Source of the DNA: Gemmatimonadota bacterium
GTDB lineage: Bacteria > Gemmatimonadota > Gemmatimonadetes > Gemmatimonadales > GWC2-71-9
DNA: 64,000 nt
NCBI GenBank assembly: GCA_003222195.1
Contig: QHVB01000030.1
Coordinates: 1 to 64,000, forward strand
Direction: 5' to 3'
Shown here: piece after piece, positions 17,994 to 26,470 of the stretch
Layout of the letters: every line of letters begins with the position of its first letter
How positions within the stretch are numbered: the first letter of the stretch is position 1
Program-made: the position numbers and the translations under genes
The notes under the pieces: generated by a model
Told to the model about the DNA's origin: nothing
Seen by the model: the letters and a program-made list of their open reading frames with translations, nothing else
Database searches by the model: none

Positions 17994-18707
17994 CTAATTA
18001 TCCGCGAGCCGCCTCAAGAATCTGTTGAGGCGGCTTTCGCTGCTATGCGGATCCTCACCGATGTAATCCGCGCGCGCTTCGGCGAGAGAGGCGTGGAGCT
18101 CGGTGCGCGCCTCGGCGGCGCGTGAGAAGAGCGACGCCTCTGCGGGGGCTTTCGCCTCGAGCAGATCGGCGGCGAGCGCGAGCATCCGGCCGGCGAACGT
18201 CACGTAGGCTCGGACCATACCCCCACCAGAGGCACCGCGCTCGACCCATTCGGGGAAGCAGCCCGCCCACCACAAAGCCAGCGCCGCGGCGTCGGCCGCC
18301 GCTTCGGCCTGCGCGACGGTGCCCTGCGGCAACGCGGCGACGAAGCGCCACCACTCCGCCATACCGTCCTCGCCTTGCGCGATCGTGCTGTGGCGATGAA
18401 CCGTCGCAAAGACGACGGGCAGTGTCGCCGCGTAGTCGGCAAGCAGAATGTCGCTGATGCCCCGGGTGCGGAGCTGGGCGCGAATCGGGACGTACCAGAG
18501 CAGCGTCAGGGGAAGCGGAGCAGGCGCACCGCCGCGGCCCAAGACCGCTTCGAGGGCGGCCGGGGAATCGAGAACGGTGTCGACGGCGCCCGCCTGCAGC
18601 GCTTCGTCGGCCTCGCGTCCTTCCGAGACATCCATCCGTGCGATCTCGTCTACCAGGCAGGCGAGGTCGCCCCGGGTCAGCTGGCGATGGATGATAGGCC
18701 TGATCAT
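17994..18707 (-). CDS. Conserved-looking protein of unknown function
   Basis: 237 residues from an ATG at 18707 with AAGGGAGG before it. The protein is largely alpha-helical, soluble and Ala/Leu-rich, with no signal peptide or membrane segment. It has a hydrophobic middle (LPLTLLWYVPIRAQL, LADYAATLPVVF), Trp pairs (EWWRF, LWWAGCFPEW), and an Arg-rich tail ending RLNRFLRRLADN. I do not recognise a family. Codon use matches its neighbours and the ribosome site supports a real gene. It lies alone between a TPR gene and efp. Confidence 0.75.
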   Translation of the reverse strand: MIRPIIHRQLTRGDLACLVDEIARMDVSEGREADEALQAGAVDTVLDSPAALEAVLGRGGAPAPLPLTLLWYVPIRAQLRTRGISDILLADYAATLPVVFATVHRHSTIAQGEDGMAEWWRFVAALPQGTVAQAEAAADAAALALWWAGCFPEWVERGASGGGMVRAYVTFAGRMLALAADLLEAKAPAEASLFSRAAEARTELHASLAEARADYIGEDPHSSESRLNRFLRRLADN

Positions 18708-18912
18708 GCTTCCCTCCCTTACGGCGGACTTAGAGGCAAGCTTGGTGCCGGTCATCTATCTGACTATCGATCAATGCCTTAGGTCAGAAACCGCTCCACC
18801 ATGTTGTGGACATTGCGCAGCGGAAAGCTGCAATCCGACACGGGAAGCGGGTGTGAGGCTGCTCACGCTAGTAAACAGCGGCTTGTCAGGCAAGCAGATA
18901 GCACTCGCCCCC

Positions 18913-18941
18913 TTGGAGTGCCAAGGCGGCCGGTTTATGTT
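18913..18941 (+). promoter_or_regulatory. Predicted promoter of efp with almost no leader
   Basis: TTGGAG (18913-18918), 17 bp, then TATGTT (18936-18941). The ATG is only 9 nt beyond, so the leader would be about 2-3 nt. No Shine-Dalgarno sequence lies before the ATG. The same TTGGAG-17 bp arrangement precedes the receiver gene at 53112. Confidence 0.5.
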
Positions 18942-18950
18942 CCCGCTCCC

Positions 18951-19508
18951 ATGAAAGCCACAGACATTCGGAAAGGTCACGTCCTCATGATCGACGGCCA
19001 ACCGTGCCGGGTCATGGACTTCACCCATCGCACTCCCGGCAACCTGCGCGCGTTCGTGCAGGTCCGTTTCCGGAGTCTTGTTTCGGGTAACACGTTCGAT
19101 CAGCGTCTCGCCGCCACCGATTTCCTCAACGAAGCGCGACTCGACACGAAGGAGATGCAGGTCCTGTATCAGGACCAGGGTGGCGTGCACGTGATGGACC
19201 AGCAGACCTATGAGCAGTTCACGCTCGATGAGCGGGCCGTGGGCGAGGACACACCCTGGTTGCAGCCCGAGATGGTGGTGCAGGTGGAGTGGCTGGACGG
19301 CCGGCCGATCGCTATCGAACTACCGTCGGTGATCGAGCTGAAGGTGGTTGAGACTTCACCCGTGATGAAAACCGCCACGAAGACCGCGAGCACCAAGCCG
19401 GCGAAGCTCTCGAACGGCGTGACGGTGCAGGTGCCCGAGTTCATCAATCCGGGCGAAACAGTCCGGGTGGACCCCCGGTCGGGCCAGTATCTGGAGCGGG
19501 CGAAATAG
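18951..19508 (+). CDS. efp: Elongation factor P family protein with asparagine at the tip
   Basis: 185 residues, normal for EF-P. Domain I (1-65) begins KATDIRKGHVLMIDGQPCRV, then an OB domain (FTLDERAVGEDTPWL) and domain III with the family signature LSNGVTVQVPEFINPGETVRVDPRSG-like ending. It relieves ribosome stalling at polyproline. The loop that reaches the peptidyl-transferase centre, normally PGKGxAF or PGRGxAF, reads PGNLRAF. The residue that is usually modified (Lys34 in E. coli) is therefore Asn31 and the next Gly is Leu. Either no modification is needed or this is a divergent paralogue. It is not clearly the YeiP type. Confidence 0.92.
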   Translation: MKATDIRKGHVLMIDGQPCRVMDFTHRTPGNLRAFVQVRFRSLVSGNTFDQRLAATDFLNEARLDTKEMQVLYQDQGGVHVMDQQTYEQFTLDERAVGEDTPWLQPEMVVQVEWLDGRPIAIELPSVIELKVVETSPVMKTATKTASTKPAKLSNGVTVQVPEFINPGETVRVDPRSGQYLERAK

Positions 19509-19514
19509 ACTTGT

Positions 19515-19542
19515 GTAGGGGCGCAGCATGCTGCGCCCCTAC
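19515..19542. repeat. REP-like palindrome, copy 3
   Basis: A perfect 28-bp palindrome (arm GTAGGGGCGCAGCA and its complement) between efp and tag, which converge. It starts 6 nt after the efp stop. Confidence 0.92.
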
Positions 19543-19543
19543 G

Positions 19544-20110
19544 TTATTTGGTCAGCTCGCGATAGCGGTAGCAGGTCACTACATGATCGTTGACCATCCC
19601 CACCGCCTGCATGAACGCGTAGCAGATCGTCGGCCCCACGAATCGGAATCCCCGCTGCACGAGCGCCTTGCTCATGGCCGTGGACTCTTTGGTCTCGGCA
19701 GGGAGGCCGCGCAGCGTCTTCCAGGCATTCACCTTCGGCTTGCCGCCGACGAATTGCCAGAGAAACTGATCGAAGGACTCGCCTGCGTCCTTCATCGTCA
19801 TGAAGGCGCGGGCGTTTCCTACCGCCGATTTCACCTTCTGCCTGTTGCGCACGATGCCAGGATCCCTGAGGATCTTCGCGATCCGGCGGGCGTCATAGCG
19901 CGCCATCTTGTCAGGGTTGAATCCCTCGAACGCGTGCAGAAAGGCGTCGCGTTTGCGCAGGATGATGGCCCACGACAGTCCGGCCTGGAATCCGTCCAGC
20001 ACGAGTTTTCCGAAGAGCTGGCGGTCGTCGTGAACCGGGACGCCCCACTCCGTGTCGTGGTAGGCGATCATCTGGGGGTTGTCTGATAGCCAGGGGCAAC
20101 GTGTTGGCAT
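19544..20110 (-). CDS. tag: DNA-3-methyladenine glycosylase I
   Basis: 188 residues. It begins MPTRCPWLSDNP, with the Cys and the later YHDTEWGVP typical of TagI. It also has LDGFQAGLSWAIILRKRDAF, and HVVTCYR at the end for the zinc-binding set. It removes 3-methyladenine from alkylated DNA. I chose the ATG at 20110 (a TTG two codons earlier is possible) because the RCPW start fits the family and TAGCTT lies exactly at -12 to -7, suggesting a leaderless mRNA. It is a single gene. Confidence 0.95.
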   Translation of the reverse strand: MPTRCPWLSDNPQMIAYHDTEWGVPVHDDRQLFGKLVLDGFQAGLSWAIILRKRDAFLHAFEGFNPDKMARYDARRIAKILRDPGIVRNRQKVKSAVGNARAFMTMKDAGESFDQFLWQFVGGKPKVNAWKTLRGLPAETKESTAMSKALVQRGFRFVGPTICYAFMQAVGMVNDHVVTCYRYRELTK

Positions 20111-20134
20111 CCTCAAAAGCTAGCACCCAATGAA

Positions 20135-20161
20135 AGAGGCCAGGAATTTCTCCTGGCCTCT
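20135..20161 (-). terminator. Intrinsic terminator of the coiled-coil lipoprotein gene
   Basis: An 11-bp perfect stem (AGAGGCCAGGA and its complement) with a 5-nt loop. On the minus strand it is followed by TTTCATT, a short T-rich tract. It lies 23 nt after the lipoprotein stop. Confidence 0.65.
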
Positions 20162-20183
20162 CTTTCGCCGCTGCGGACCTGCC

Positions 20184-21077
20184 TTAGCGGCTGAAGACTT
20201 TCTCCTCGGAGGTTACGGTGCGTTCGGTGACGGGACCAGCCGATCCCTCGAGGATGATCACCAGGAACTTCGAGCTACGCCAGAAATCGACCGCCGACGT
20301 AATCGTGAGGCTCGAGACGCCGGAGTACTTGTTGTGGTCGCGCTGCTCGGCGATGAAGTCCAGATCCTGGAGCGACGCGATGCGGTATTGGGCCCGCGAG
20401 CTCGGCAGCGGAATCGACGTTACCTTGCGGGTGTCGATCGCCGTGAACAGTGACGGATCGAGATTGCGCGCCGGCTGCAGCGTCTTGCCCGTCCGCCAGA
20501 GGATGAAGAGCACGCGACCGCCGCCCTGCTCGGTGAGAATCCCCTTCTTCTTCAGGTCGGCCCGCGTTCCGATCACGTAATAGCCGGTGGACAGGCTGTC
20601 CCGGAGCGCGACGTTCTCGGTGGTCAGCGTATTCACTTGCTCGGTGAGCAGGTCGATGGTCGTCCGCTGCGACGCGATCACCGCCTGCATGTTGCCGACG
20701 GTCGTATCGAGCGTGGAGCGAAGGCTGTCCGACAGGGTGGTGAGGTTCTTGATCCGCTCGCGGCTCTCGTTGAGCGCGCGCTCCGTTTCGCCGACGCGGG
20801 CGACGACGTAGCGCAGCTTGGCAATGAGCGTGTCGTTTGCCGCGGTGATCGGGCTCTCGCTCGACACGTGCAGCCGGTTGTTGCGGATTCTCGCCTTCGC
20901 GAGCTCTGCGTTGACGTCGCTGATGAGGCGCGAGCTGATAGCGACTTCCTGCATCAGGCTGTCCTTCTGCGTGTTGGCCTGCTCCAGCTCGGCGAGCTTG
21001 CGTTCGGTCTCCGCCGATGTCCCGCACGCTGCAGCGGCGAAGACGAGCGCCGCGACCGTGAACCTGAGCTTCGTCAT
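20184..21077 (-). CDS. Coiled-coil lipoprotein of unknown function
   Basis: 297 residues. Signal peptide with lipobox AAAAC (Cys18). Residues about 22-165 are a long coiled coil (heptad-like ERKLAELEQANTQKDSLMQE, then ALNESRERIKNLTTLSDSL). A compact domain follows (about 165-290) opening with YYVIGTRADLKKKGILTEQ, a motif I associate with envelope proteins in Bacteroidetes and relatives. It probably acts as an envelope spacer or scaffold. The ATG has GGGGGAG before it. An intrinsic terminator follows. Confidence 0.82.
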   Translation of the reverse strand: MTKLRFTVAALVFAAAACGTSAETERKLAELEQANTQKDSLMQEVAISSRLISDVNAELAKARIRNNRLHVSSESPITAANDTLIAKLRYVVARVGETERALNESRERIKNLTTLSDSLRSTLDTTVGNMQAVIASQRTTIDLLTEQVNTLTTENVALRDSLSTGYYVIGTRADLKKKGILTEQGGGRVLFILWRTGKTLQPARNLDPSLFTAIDTRKVTSIPLPSSRAQYRIASLQDLDFIAEQRDHNKYSGVSSLTITSAVDFWRSSKFLVIILEGSAGPVTERTVTSEEKVFSR

Positions 21078-21124
21078 TGGGACGACTCCCCCATCGAGAA
21101 TGGTGAGACTAGTTTTTGCCGGCG

Positions 21125-21826
21125 ATGCGACTCCACGTCGGTACGTCCGGCTACAACTTCCCCGAATGGAAGGGAAGCTTCTACCCGCCCAAGCTACCCA
21201 GCGCGAAGTGGCTGGAGTACTACGCGCAACACTTGGGCACCGTCGAGATCAACTACACGTTTTATCGCATGCCCAGCGCCAAAACTATCGCCAGTTGGGA
21301 CGCGGCGACTCCGGCTGGATTCACCTTCGTGGTGAAGGCCCCACAGCGCATTACCCACTTCGCCCGCCTGCGAAACATCGACGAACCGCTCCGATACTTC
21401 TGTGATACAGTTCGCAAGCTGAAAGTCAAGCTGGGACCCGTATTATTCCAATTACCCCCCAATTTTAAAAGAGACCGCGAGCTGTTGGGTGATCTGCTCA
21501 CCCAATTCCCGCCGGATGTCCGCGCGGCGTGTGAGTTCCGTCACGCATCATGGTGGTCAGACGACGTCTACGAGCTGCTGCGGAGCACCAACACCGCGTT
21601 GTGCATCGCGGATACAGAGGAAGGGACGACCCCGCTCGTCGCGACCGCCGACTTCGGGTACGTGCGGCTACGCGACGAGGGCTATGCTGAAGCCGGGCTC
21701 AAGGAGTGGGTACAAAAAATCCAAGCGCTGGGGAGCGCCTGGACTGATGCCTACGTCTTCTTCAAGCACGAAGAGCAAGGAGTTGGCCCCAAGCTGGCGG
21801 CCGAGTTCCAGCGACTCTTCGGCTAG
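21125..21826 (+). CDS. DUF72 family TIM-barrel protein
   Basis: 233 residues. Opens with the family hallmark LHVGTSGYNFPEWKGSFYP, then VEINYTFYRMPS, FTFVVKAPQRITH, GPVLFQLPPNF, CEFRHASWW and VFFKHEEQGVGPKLA. DUF72 (YecE-like) proteins are conserved but have no settled function. A sugar-isomerase-like or DNA-repair-related fold has been suggested. The ATG at 21125 is preferred over the upstream TTG. The stop overlaps the ku stop (convergent). Confidence 0.92.
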   Translation: MRLHVGTSGYNFPEWKGSFYPPKLPSAKWLEYYAQHLGTVEINYTFYRMPSAKTIASWDAATPAGFTFVVKAPQRITHFARLRNIDEPLRYFCDTVRKLKVKLGPVLFQLPPNFKRDRELLGDLLTQFPPDVRAACEFRHASWWSDDVYELLRSTNTALCIADTEEGTTPLVATADFGYVRLRDEGYAEAGLKEWVQKIQALGSAWTDAYVFFKHEEQGVGPKLAAEFQRLFG

Positions 21827-22650
21827 CGCTTGCCCGCGACCTTCCGGCGCTTCGCGGGCTTCTCTTTTCCCTCGGCCGGTGCAGACTCGAGACTCTGTTT
21901 CAGCGCCTGCATCAGGTCGAGCACCTTGGTCTTCGGCGCCTCCTCCGGCTCCTCGGTGATCTGCTTGCCTTCGACCTTCCGCTCGATCTGCTCCATCATG
22001 CGCTCGCGCACGTTGTCCTTGTACCTCTTGGCGTCGAACTCTTCGATAGCCGCCTGGTCGATCAGCTTGATCGCGAGGTCGAGCTCGGGCTTCTTTACCT
22101 CGACTTTGGGGATGGGAACTTCGGCGATGTCGCGGATCTCATCGGCGTAGCGCAGCTGTTCCATGACGAGTCCGCCCTTCAGCGGACGAACCATGATCAG
22201 GTATTGCTTGCCGCGCGCCGCGTACTGGCCGATCGCGACGCGCTTGGTCTTCTCCAGGGCTTCGGCCAGCAGCTTGTAAGCGCGCTCGCCGCCCTTGTCG
22301 GGGCCGAGGAAATAGGTTCGGTCGAGGTAGATGCGATCCACCTGCTCGGCGGGCAGGAATTCCCTGATCTCGACGGCGCCCGTCCCGCGCTCCTCGAGCG
22401 CTTTCAGCTCTTCCGGCGTGAACGTGACGTACTGCCCCTTCTGGAACTCGTAGCCCTTGATCATGTCGCTGCGTTCGACTTTTTCGCCGTCTTTCACGCA
22501 GACATACTGCTGCTTCAGGCGCGAGCCATCCTTCTTGTGGAGCATGTTGAACGAGATCGCGGCCTTCGACTCGCCGGCAGCGAACAGCTGCACGGGCACG
22601 GACACGAGGCCAAACGAGACCGTGGCGGAACCGATGGAGTGGGCAGCCAT
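21823..22650 (-). CDS. ku: DNA-end-binding protein Ku
   Basis: 275 residues, the usual size for bacterial Ku. Starts MAAHSIGSATVSFGLVSVPVQLF and contains the HKKDGSRLKQQYVC region, GYEFQKGQYVTFTPEEL and YFLGPDKGGERAY. It ends in a Lys/Arg-rich tail (KPAKRRKVAGKR) that typically recruits LigD. It forms a ring dimer on broken DNA ends and works with LigD encoded 1.3 kb away. There is no Shine-Dalgarno sequence, and a TAGACA-18-TATCAT promoter places transcription at the ATG itself. Confidence 0.96.
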   Translation of the reverse strand: MAAHSIGSATVSFGLVSVPVQLFAAGESKAAISFNMLHKKDGSRLKQQYVCVKDGEKVERSDMIKGYEFQKGQYVTFTPEELKALEERGTGAVEIREFLPAEQVDRIYLDRTYFLGPDKGGERAYKLLAEALEKTKRVAIGQYAARGKQYLIMVRPLKGGLVMEQLRYADEIRDIAEVPIPKVEVKKPELDLAIKLIDQAAIEEFDAKRYKDNVRERMMEQIERKVEGKQITEEPEEAPKTKVLDLMQALKQSLESAPAEGKEKPAKRRKVAGKR

Positions 22651-22656
22651 ATGATT

Positions 22657-22686
22657 ATGATACGCCGAGCGTTCCGAGCTTGTCTA
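22657..22686 (-). promoter_or_regulatory. Predicted leaderless ku promoter
   Basis: On the minus strand TAGACA (22681-22686), 18 bp, TATCAT (22657-22662). The hexamer is at -12 to -7 of the ku ATG, and the intervening ATAATC has no ribosome site. Confidence 0.6.
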
Positions 22687-22724
22687 GCGCTGGGTTGCGC
22701 AACGGGATAACTCCAAGGCTCTAC

Positions 22725-23903
22725 GTGACTAACTCACCGCCGCCCCCGGCCGCACGTCCCGTCGTGACGTTCGTGATCATCGCGATCAACGTCGCCGTGT
22801 TCATCGCGATGACGGTCGGCGGTGTCTCGCCGGTTGAGCCCACGACGCAGGATCTCGTGAGATGGGGAGCCAGCTATGGCCCCTACGAGCTGAGCACGGA
22901 GTGGTGGCGTGCGTTCACGGCGATGTTCGTGCATATCGGGTTTCTGCACATCCTACTCAACATGTACTGCCTCTACCGTCTCGGACCCCTGGCCGAGCGG
23001 ATGTTGGGACCGTGGAAGTTCGCCGCGCTGTATCTGCTCAGTGGCATGGGCGGGAACGTCGCGAGTGTGGCGGTACATCCGATGATCGTCGCGGCGGGAG
23101 CGTCTGGCGCGATTTTCGGCGTCGCAGGCGCGCTCCTCCCCGTGCTCCACTTCCGGCAAATCCGGGCGCTCGTGAGTCAAGGCGGCCGCGGCCGGCTCGG
23201 TATCGGCGGGTTCATCGTCTACAACCTCGTCCTTGGGTTTGCAAATACCGGCATCGATAACGCGGCGCATATCGGCGGTTTGGTGATCGGCTTCGTGGCT
23301 GGATATGCCGCACCGGTCGCGGGATCGCCGGCAGGTCGGCAGGTCGTTTTGCGAACGCGAGGTGTCCTGGTCGGGCTCGCGCTCTTTCTCGTGGTGGCTT
23401 TTCTATTGGTACGCGAATGGCGGCCAGGTCATGGAGACGACGCGCATCTTGCCCGCGGCGCAGCGTACCTGCATGAAGGGAAGAATGCCGAAGCGATCAG
23501 CGAGTTCGAGCTGGTCCTCCGCCACGACTCGACCAATGCGCTGGCGCTGGAGAACGTCGGTGTCGCCTACATGCGCACCAATCGCCCTCAGGACGCCCTG
23601 GCTCCTCTCGAACGAGCCCAAAGCATCAACCCGAACGACCCGATCGCCAATTACAACCTTGGTCTCGCCAATCTCGCGGTCGATAAGTATGAGACCGCTA
23701 TTTACTACTTGAGCCAGTCTTTGCGAATTCGGCCGAACTATCCCGACGCCTTGGTGCAGCGGGGATTCGCGTATCAGAAGCTGGGCAAGGCAGACAGCGC
23801 TAGCGCCGACTACGAACGCGTCCTAAGCCAGCCGGAAGGGGCGATTAACGACAAGATGCGCGCGGAGGTACGGCGCCTCGTCGCTGCCCTCCCAGGCCGC
23901 TAG
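22725..23903 (+). CDS. Rhomboid serine protease fused to TPR repeats
   Basis: About 392 residues from a GTG at 22725. A TTG at 22680 would add 15. The first 240 residues hold six or seven membrane helices with rhomboid motifs: WWRAFTAMFVHIGFLHILLNM, catalytic Ser in GASGAIFG, and catalytic His in AAHIGGL. After a last membrane helix, three or four TPR units follow (HLARGAAYLHEGKNAEAISEF and so on) to the C-terminus. It cleaves membrane-embedded substrates, and the TPRs may present them. It is divergent from ku and 11 bp before ligD. The exact start is uncertain. Confidence 0.9.
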   Translation: MTNSPPPPAARPVVTFVIIAINVAVFIAMTVGGVSPVEPTTQDLVRWGASYGPYELSTEWWRAFTAMFVHIGFLHILLNMYCLYRLGPLAERMLGPWKFAALYLLSGMGGNVASVAVHPMIVAAGASGAIFGVAGALLPVLHFRQIRALVSQGGRGRLGIGGFIVYNLVLGFANTGIDNAAHIGGLVIGFVAGYAAPVAGSPAGRQVVLRTRGVLVGLALFLVVAFLLVREWRPGHGDDAHLARGAAYLHEGKNAEAISEFELVLRHDSTNALALENVGVAYMRTNRPQDALAPLERAQSINPNDPIANYNLGLANLAVDKYETAIYYLSQSLRIRPNYPDALVQRGFAYQKLGKADSASADYERVLSQPEGAINDKMRAEVRRLVAALPGR

Positions 23904-23914
23904 AATTCCGGCTC

Positions 23915-26470
23915 ATGCCAAGATCAAAATCGACGTCTCCCGATTCGCTGGCGCAGTATCGCGCGAAGCGCGCATTCGATGAGACGCCGGAGCCTGGAGG
24001 CCTAGTCCCAAAACCCGGGCCGAAACCGGGCGGGTTGTTCATTGTGCACATGCACGACGCCACGCGGCTGCATTGGGACCTGCGGCTCGAAATGGATGGC
24101 GTCCTCAGATCCTGGGCGGTTCCCAAGGGGCCGTCCGCGAACCCCACCGACAAACGTCTCGCGGTGAAAGTCGAAGATCACCCCATGGAGTACGGCGACT
24201 TCGAGGGGATCATTCCGGAAGGCAACTACGGCGCCGGCACCGTCATCGTGTGGGACCGCGGCGTGTGGGTGCCGCTCGAGGATGTGCGTGAGGGATTCGA
24301 GAAGCGCAAGCTGCTGTTCGAGCTGCGGGGCTACAAGCTCCGCGGGCGCTGGACGCTGATCAAGCTCAAGAAGACCGAGAAGGAATGGCTGCTGATCAAA
24401 GAGCGTGACGAGTACGTCTCCACTGAGCCGTACTCGAACGAGTCCGTGCTCTCCGGTCTCACCAACGACGAACTGCGCAACGCGACGCAGCGCGCCGAGC
24501 CGATCAAGCAAGAGCTGGAGAAACTCGGCGCGCCAAAGCGCGCGCTGCGTGTCGCAGACACAGAGCTGATGCTGGCGGAGACGCGTGAAGAGCCGTTCTC
24601 GAAGGACGGCTGGATCTTCGAGGTGAAGCTCGACGGCTATCGCATGCGCGCCGCGTGTCAGGATGGCGAGCCGATTCTCTATTCGCGCAAAGGTCTCGAG
24701 TACACGGAGTCCTTCCCGGAGATCGCGCGCGCGGTCAAGGCAATTCCGTTCGAGGGAGTGATTCTGGACGGCGAGCTGGTCGTCCTCAACGAGGCGGGGA
24801 GGCCGAACTTCAATATGCTCCAGGCGCGCGCCAGGCTCGGCGCGCGCGAGGCGCGGCGGGCGGCTATCGAATCGCCCGCGACCCTCTATGTCTTCGATCT
24901 CCTGGCGTTCGGAGGCTACGATCTCCGCAAGTTGCCGCTCGTCAAACGCAAGGAGATTCTCCGTAAGATCCTGCCGCAGACGGGCCCACTCAGGTATTCG
25001 GAGCATTTCGAGAAGAACGGCGAGGCACTGTACGAGCAAGTCGTGAAGCTCGGCCTCGAAGGCATCATGGCGAAGAAGGCCGACAGCCCGTATCGGAGTG
25101 GCCGCTCCAGCGACTGGCTGAAGATCCGCGCCGACCGGATCGACGACTTCGTCGTCGTCGGCTTCACCAAGCCCAAAGGCGCGCGGGGCGGCTTCGGGTC
25201 GCTCCACGTCGGCGCGTACCAAGACCGCAAGCTCATTTACTGCGGCCGAGCGGGGTCAGGGTTCACGGGCGATCAGCTCGAGGAGATCAGCGCGCAGCTT
25301 ACCTCGCTCGTCCGCAAGACGCCGCCGTGTGAGCCGCCCGAGCACGGCGCGCTGCCCAAAGGGCCGGATCACCTTTGGGTCGAGCCAAAGCTGGTCTGCG
25401 ATGTGCGGTACAAGGAGATCACGAAAGATGGGCTCTTACGGCAATCCGTTTTCGTGCGCTTTCGGGATGATAAGAAGCCCGAAGATGTGATGATGCCGGG
25501 GACGGGGGACGAGGGACGGGGGACGAGTGAACCCGAGGCGGGATCCCCCCGTCCCCCGTCCCCCGTCCCTTCTCCCCGAGAAGTCAAGTTGTCGAACCTG
25601 GACAAAGTCTTCTGGCCCGAGGAAGGCTATACCAAGGGCGACCTGATCGAGTACTACCGGTCGATGGCGCCCTGGCTCCTGCCGTATCTCAAGGACCGCC
25701 CTGTCGTGCTCACCCGCTATCCCGACGGGATCAACGGCAAGTCGTTCTACCAGAAAGACGCGCCGGGCTTCGTCCCGGATTGGATTCAGACGATCCCGAT
25801 CTGGAGTGAAGACACGCAGCGCGACATCCAGTATTTCGTCGCGAACGTCGTCGAAACACTGGTCTATCTGGTAAACCTCGGCACGATCCCGCTGCACATC
25901 TGGATGAGTCGCATCGACGATCTCACGCGTCCCGACTGGTGCCTGATCGATCTCGATCCCAAAGACGCACCATTCGAGCACGTCATTACGCTTGCGAAGA
26001 CGATGCGAAAGGTATGCGAACAGGTCGGGATGCCGGCGTTCATCAAGACGACGGGGAAGTCAGGCCTCCACATCATGCTGCCGCTCGGCCGCCAGATGAC
26101 CTATCAGCAGTGTCTGCAGTTCGCGATGTTGTTCGCGCGGCTCGTGACCGACCGCCATCCCGACATCGCCACGACGCAGCGCACGATCAGCAAGCGCGAA
26201 GGGAAAGTCTACGTCGACGCCTTCCAGAACCGCGCCGGCCAGTTGATGGTCGCGGCCTACAGCGTGCGGCCATCGCCCGGCGCTCCCGTCTCGATGCCGA
26301 TCGAGTGGGATGAGGTGAACGCCAAGCTGCGCAACAGCAACTTCACGATCGCGAATGCCCGGAAGCGCATGGAGAAGCTGGGGCACGATCCGGTCATCAA
26401 AGTGCTCGAGCTGAAGCCCACGCTCATGGGCGTGCTGGAACGCCTCAACGAACTCATTGGCGAAGACTGA
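23915..26470 (+). CDS. ligD: Multifunctional ATP-dependent DNA ligase D
   Basis: 851 residues, domain order phosphoesterase, ligase, polymerase. The phosphoesterase (about 35-160) has HDATRLHWDLRLE and WAVPKGPS. The ligase has the adenylated lysine in FEVKLDGYRMR, LDGELVVL, EGIMAKKADSPY and DWLKI. The polymerase (about 560-850) has WCLIDLDPKD for its metal-binding aspartates and KTTGKSGLHIMLPL. It repairs double-strand breaks with Ku. The linker between ligase and polymerase (about 528-552) is encoded by a GGGACG/CGTCCC inverted repeat. The stop overlaps the next gene by 14 nt. Confidence 0.97.
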   Translation: MPRSKSTSPDSLAQYRAKRAFDETPEPGGLVPKPGPKPGGLFIVHMHDATRLHWDLRLEMDGVLRSWAVPKGPSANPTDKRLAVKVEDHPMEYGDFEGIIPEGNYGAGTVIVWDRGVWVPLEDVREGFEKRKLLFELRGYKLRGRWTLIKLKKTEKEWLLIKERDEYVSTEPYSNESVLSGLTNDELRNATQRAEPIKQELEKLGAPKRALRVADTELMLAETREEPFSKDGWIFEVKLDGYRMRAACQDGEPILYSRKGLEYTESFPEIARAVKAIPFEGVILDGELVVLNEAGRPNFNMLQARARLGAREARRAAIESPATLYVFDLLAFGGYDLRKLPLVKRKEILRKILPQTGPLRYSEHFEKNGEALYEQVVKLGLEGIMAKKADSPYRSGRSSDWLKIRADRIDDFVVVGFTKPKGARGGFGSLHVGAYQDRKLIYCGRAGSGFTGDQLEEISAQLTSLVRKTPPCEPPEHGALPKGPDHLWVEPKLVCDVRYKEITKDGLLRQSVFVRFRDDKKPEDVMMPGTGDEGRGTSEPEAGSPRPPSPVPSPREVKLSNLDKVFWPEEGYTKGDLIEYYRSMAPWLLPYLKDRPVVLTRYPDGINGKSFYQKDAPGFVPDWIQTIPIWSEDTQRDIQYFVANVVETLVYLVNLGTIPLHIWMSRIDDLTRPDWCLIDLDPKDAPFEHVITLAKTMRKVCEQVGMPAFIKTTGKSGLHIMLPLGRQMTYQQCLQFAMLFARLVTDRHPDIATTQRTISKREGKVYVDAFQNRAGQLMVAAYSVRPSPGAPVSMPIEWDEVNAKLRNSNFTIANARKRMEKLGHDPVIKVLELKPTLMGVLERLNELIGED
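25498..25570. repeat. In-frame GGGACG/CGTCCC inverted repeat inside ligD
   Basis: Left part: several GGGGGACG-type units (25498-25527). Right part: the complementary CCCCCGTC units (25545-25570). The two can pair into a long GC hairpin. It encodes a Gly/Pro/Ser-rich linker and keeps the reading frame, which suggests a repeat that expanded or inserted at a tolerated site. Confidence 0.75.

Noticed and set aside
24002-25222. 406-residue antisense frame in ligD
   Set aside because: A mirror of the codon bias of ligD, whose three catalytic domains are intact.
26457-26470. Possible fusion of ligD with the following hydrolase
   Set aside because: The two are in different frames, with a stop at the end of ligD and a TTG start inside the overlap. 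They are separate proteins.
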